A stretch of 5,464 bases of DNA from positions 1 through 5,464 of the forward strand of contig JAHIZR010000102.1 of assembly GCA_018814465.1 (NCBI GenBank), in the 5' to 3' direction. The position numbers and the translations under genes are program-made. Shown here in pieces: positions 4,365 to 5,464 of the stretch (its first letter is position 1; each line of letters begins with the position of its first letter). The DNA comes from a bacterium (GTDB taxonomy: Bacteria; Electryoneota; RPQS01). Below the pieces are notes generated by a model. The model was given only the letters and a program-made list of their open reading frames with translations, ran no database searches and had not been told where the DNA came from.

Positions 4365-5464
4365 CTAAGGCTCTCGATCCAATTCATCCAGTTTCAGCCA
4401 TTCGGAGGCCTGCACTGACGGCAACTGGAGAGCTCGTTCGCGATCCAGATCCAGTATGCCCAGATGAACCGCTTGCGGAGCCTGCACCCATTTATAGATT
4501 GACCTTGTAAAGAGTTGAATGAACCGTTTGACCCAGGCTTTCAACATGCCCGGCTGGTAATCCGGACGCATTTGCTTGAGATCCGCATCACTCCAGCGGT
4601 CGCGCAGGAGTTGATAGAGCTCCAGCGGCATCACCTTCTCGCCGGCAAAGAGATCGAAGCAGGCATCAAGCACGGCAAAGGGCATGAGATCGCGCTCGTC
4701 TTCCTGATTGTCTTCCAATTCCGCCGATGCCTGCAGTTTCAGAAGGGCGGAGAGGGACTTGATTTTATATTCTGTATGGAAATGATGCAGCAATGCGATG
4801 ACCTGCGTCTTGGGGACGTTGCCGATCAGGGAGTAGCCGCCCATCAGATCGCCGCCGATAGTAGTATAACCGACCGCTTTCTCGCTCATGTTTCCCGACT
4901 GGAGCCACAAGCCCTGCGCAGCATTCGCCCAGTTCCACATGCGCATGCCGCGTAAACGAGCCTGAATGTTCTGCAAAGTTAACCGATCAAGATCGGTATT
5001 TCCCAGCATGGCGCGCGCAGCCTGCTCTTCACGCGCAAAGGCTTCTTCAATTGATAACTCGGTAAAGCCGACGCCTAATTCTTCCGACAGCGTGCGCGCG
5101 ACATTTCGTGTCTCGCTGCTGTTGTAGCGCGTGGGCATCGAGAAGGCTTGAATAAACTCTTTGATGTCAGCAGGATTTGGGAAGCGTTCTTTCGCATAGA
5201 GCCAGGCGAGAATCAAGGTCAGCGCCGAGTCCTTGCCGCCCGACATGGCGACGCCGATTTTCTTGAAGGCCCCGGTTTTCTCGAAATAATCCTTCAATCC
5301 CAGCTTCATCGCCGCGATCTGATTCTCGAAGAGCGCGGTCCGGGAATCCGCGACCGGGAGGTCGCGGCTAGTATCTCCTTCGTGGCGGGAAACACCCCTA
5401 TTACTAGCCGCGACCTCCCGGTCGCGGAAAGCAGGAAGTGGGATTTTTTCTTCGGACTCGATCA
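4365..5464 (-). CDS. nadE: NAD+ synthetase, synthetase half of a glutamine-dependent-type enzyme (5' end outside window)
   Basis: This enzyme makes NAD+ from nicotinic acid adenine dinucleotide and ATP, the last step of NAD biosynthesis, in the cytoplasm. Counting from Met 5309, the N-type ATP pyrophosphatase loop SGGKDS is at residues 23-28 (usually SGGIDS). NIQARLRG (114-121) and SGNMSEKAVGY (138-148) followed by GGDLMGGYSLIG (152-163) are the conserved ATP and NaAD site. The segment GLKDYFEKTG just before the P-loop resembles the start of the synthetase domain in two-domain enzymes that carry an N-terminal nitrilase-type glutaminase. The frame has no stop from 5309 to the window edge (51 more codons). 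No ribosome site precedes Met 5309 (upstream bases GATCGCGGCG). I therefore extend the gene off the right edge. The glutaminase domain itself is inferred, not seen. A hairpin pair is embedded in codons at 5347-5428. If Met 5309 were the true start, the product would be 314 residues. Confidence 0.88.
   Translation of the reverse strand, partial: IESEEKIPLPAFRDREVAASNRGVSRHEGDTSRDLPVADSRTALFENQIAAMKLGLKDYFEKTGAFKKIGVAMSGGKDSALTLILAWLYAKERFPNPADIKEFIQAFSMPTRYNSSETRNVARTLSEELGVGFTELSIEEAFAREEQAARAMLGNTDLDRLTLQNIQARLRGMRMWNWANAAQGLWLQSGNMSEKAVGYTTIGGDLMGGYSLIGNVPKTQVIALLHHFHTEYKIKSLSALLKLQASAELEDNQEDERDLMPFAVLDACFDLFAGEKVMPLELYQLLRDRWSDADLKQMRPDYQPGMLKAWVKRFIQLFTRSIYKWVQAPQAVHLGILDLDRERALQLPSVQASEWLKLDELDREP
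5347..5428. repeat. REP-like paired palindromic element inside the nadE frame
   Basis: A 27-bp perfect inverted repeat (5347-5373 and 5402-5428) is separated by 28 bp. Each arm is itself a hairpin, CCGCGACC-GGGA-GGTCGCGG, with a CTAGTA tail pointing inward. This is the head-to-tail plan of bacterial REP/BIME pairs. It is translated on the minus strand without a stop; the arms give RDREVAASN and TSRDLPVAD in the segment before the synthetase domain. The arrangement is similar in kind to palindromic elements known to insert within reading frames in Rickettsia. No sequence relation to those is claimed. Confidence 0.75.

Noticed and set aside
4325..4955. Plus-strand open frames opposite nadE (4325-4510 and 4515-4955)
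   Set aside because: They are antisense to a well-matched NAD synthetase, have no recognisable domain and no promoter.

Overview
The window looks like a free-living bacterium of moderate GC content. The best guess is the FCB (Fibrobacterota-Chlorobiota-Bacteroidota) neighbourhood or a related uncultured phylum. The clues are a secreted M1 peptidase with Ig-like and FN3 tails, a periplasmic DUF4412-type protein and a long glutamine-dependent-type NAD synthetase. This placement is an inference from protein style only. There are four protein genes, no RNA genes, no transposase, no CRISPR array and no recognisable defence or biosynthetic cluster.

Layout. Positions 1-172 are non-coding and hold one copy of a short palindrome-plus-tail repeat. 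An ArsR/SmtB-family metal-sensor repressor is encoded on the minus strand at 173-496. It has a near-consensus promoter whose -10 box lies inside a perfect inverted repeat, the probable operator. Divergently, with its own promoter, a secreted M1 zinc aminopeptidase-like protein with Ig-like and fibronectin III domains runs from 655 to 2859. A strong bidirectional terminator (2884-2916) separates it from the convergent DUF4412-like exported protein on the minus strand (3071-4027). The gap at 4028-4364 is rich in palindromic repeats. The last gene, on the minus strand from 4365 off the right edge, is the synthetase half of NAD synthetase. Its frame stays open to the window edge, so the first in-window Met (5309) is not a convincing start.

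How the genes relate. The four genes do not form an obvious pathway. ArsR and the peptidase share a divergent intergenic region but have separate promoters. The other two genes look like independent units.

The most notable signals are not genes. (1) A REP-like pair of hairpins forms a 27-bp perfect inverted repeat inside the nadE reading frame and is translated in frame through the presumed interdomain linker. (2) A diverged relative of that hairpin lies upstream of the DUF4412-like gene, with a different stem but the same GGGA loop and a YTAGTA tail. (3) The ArsR operator palindrome recurs almost exactly inside the peptidase coding sequence, about 530 bp away.
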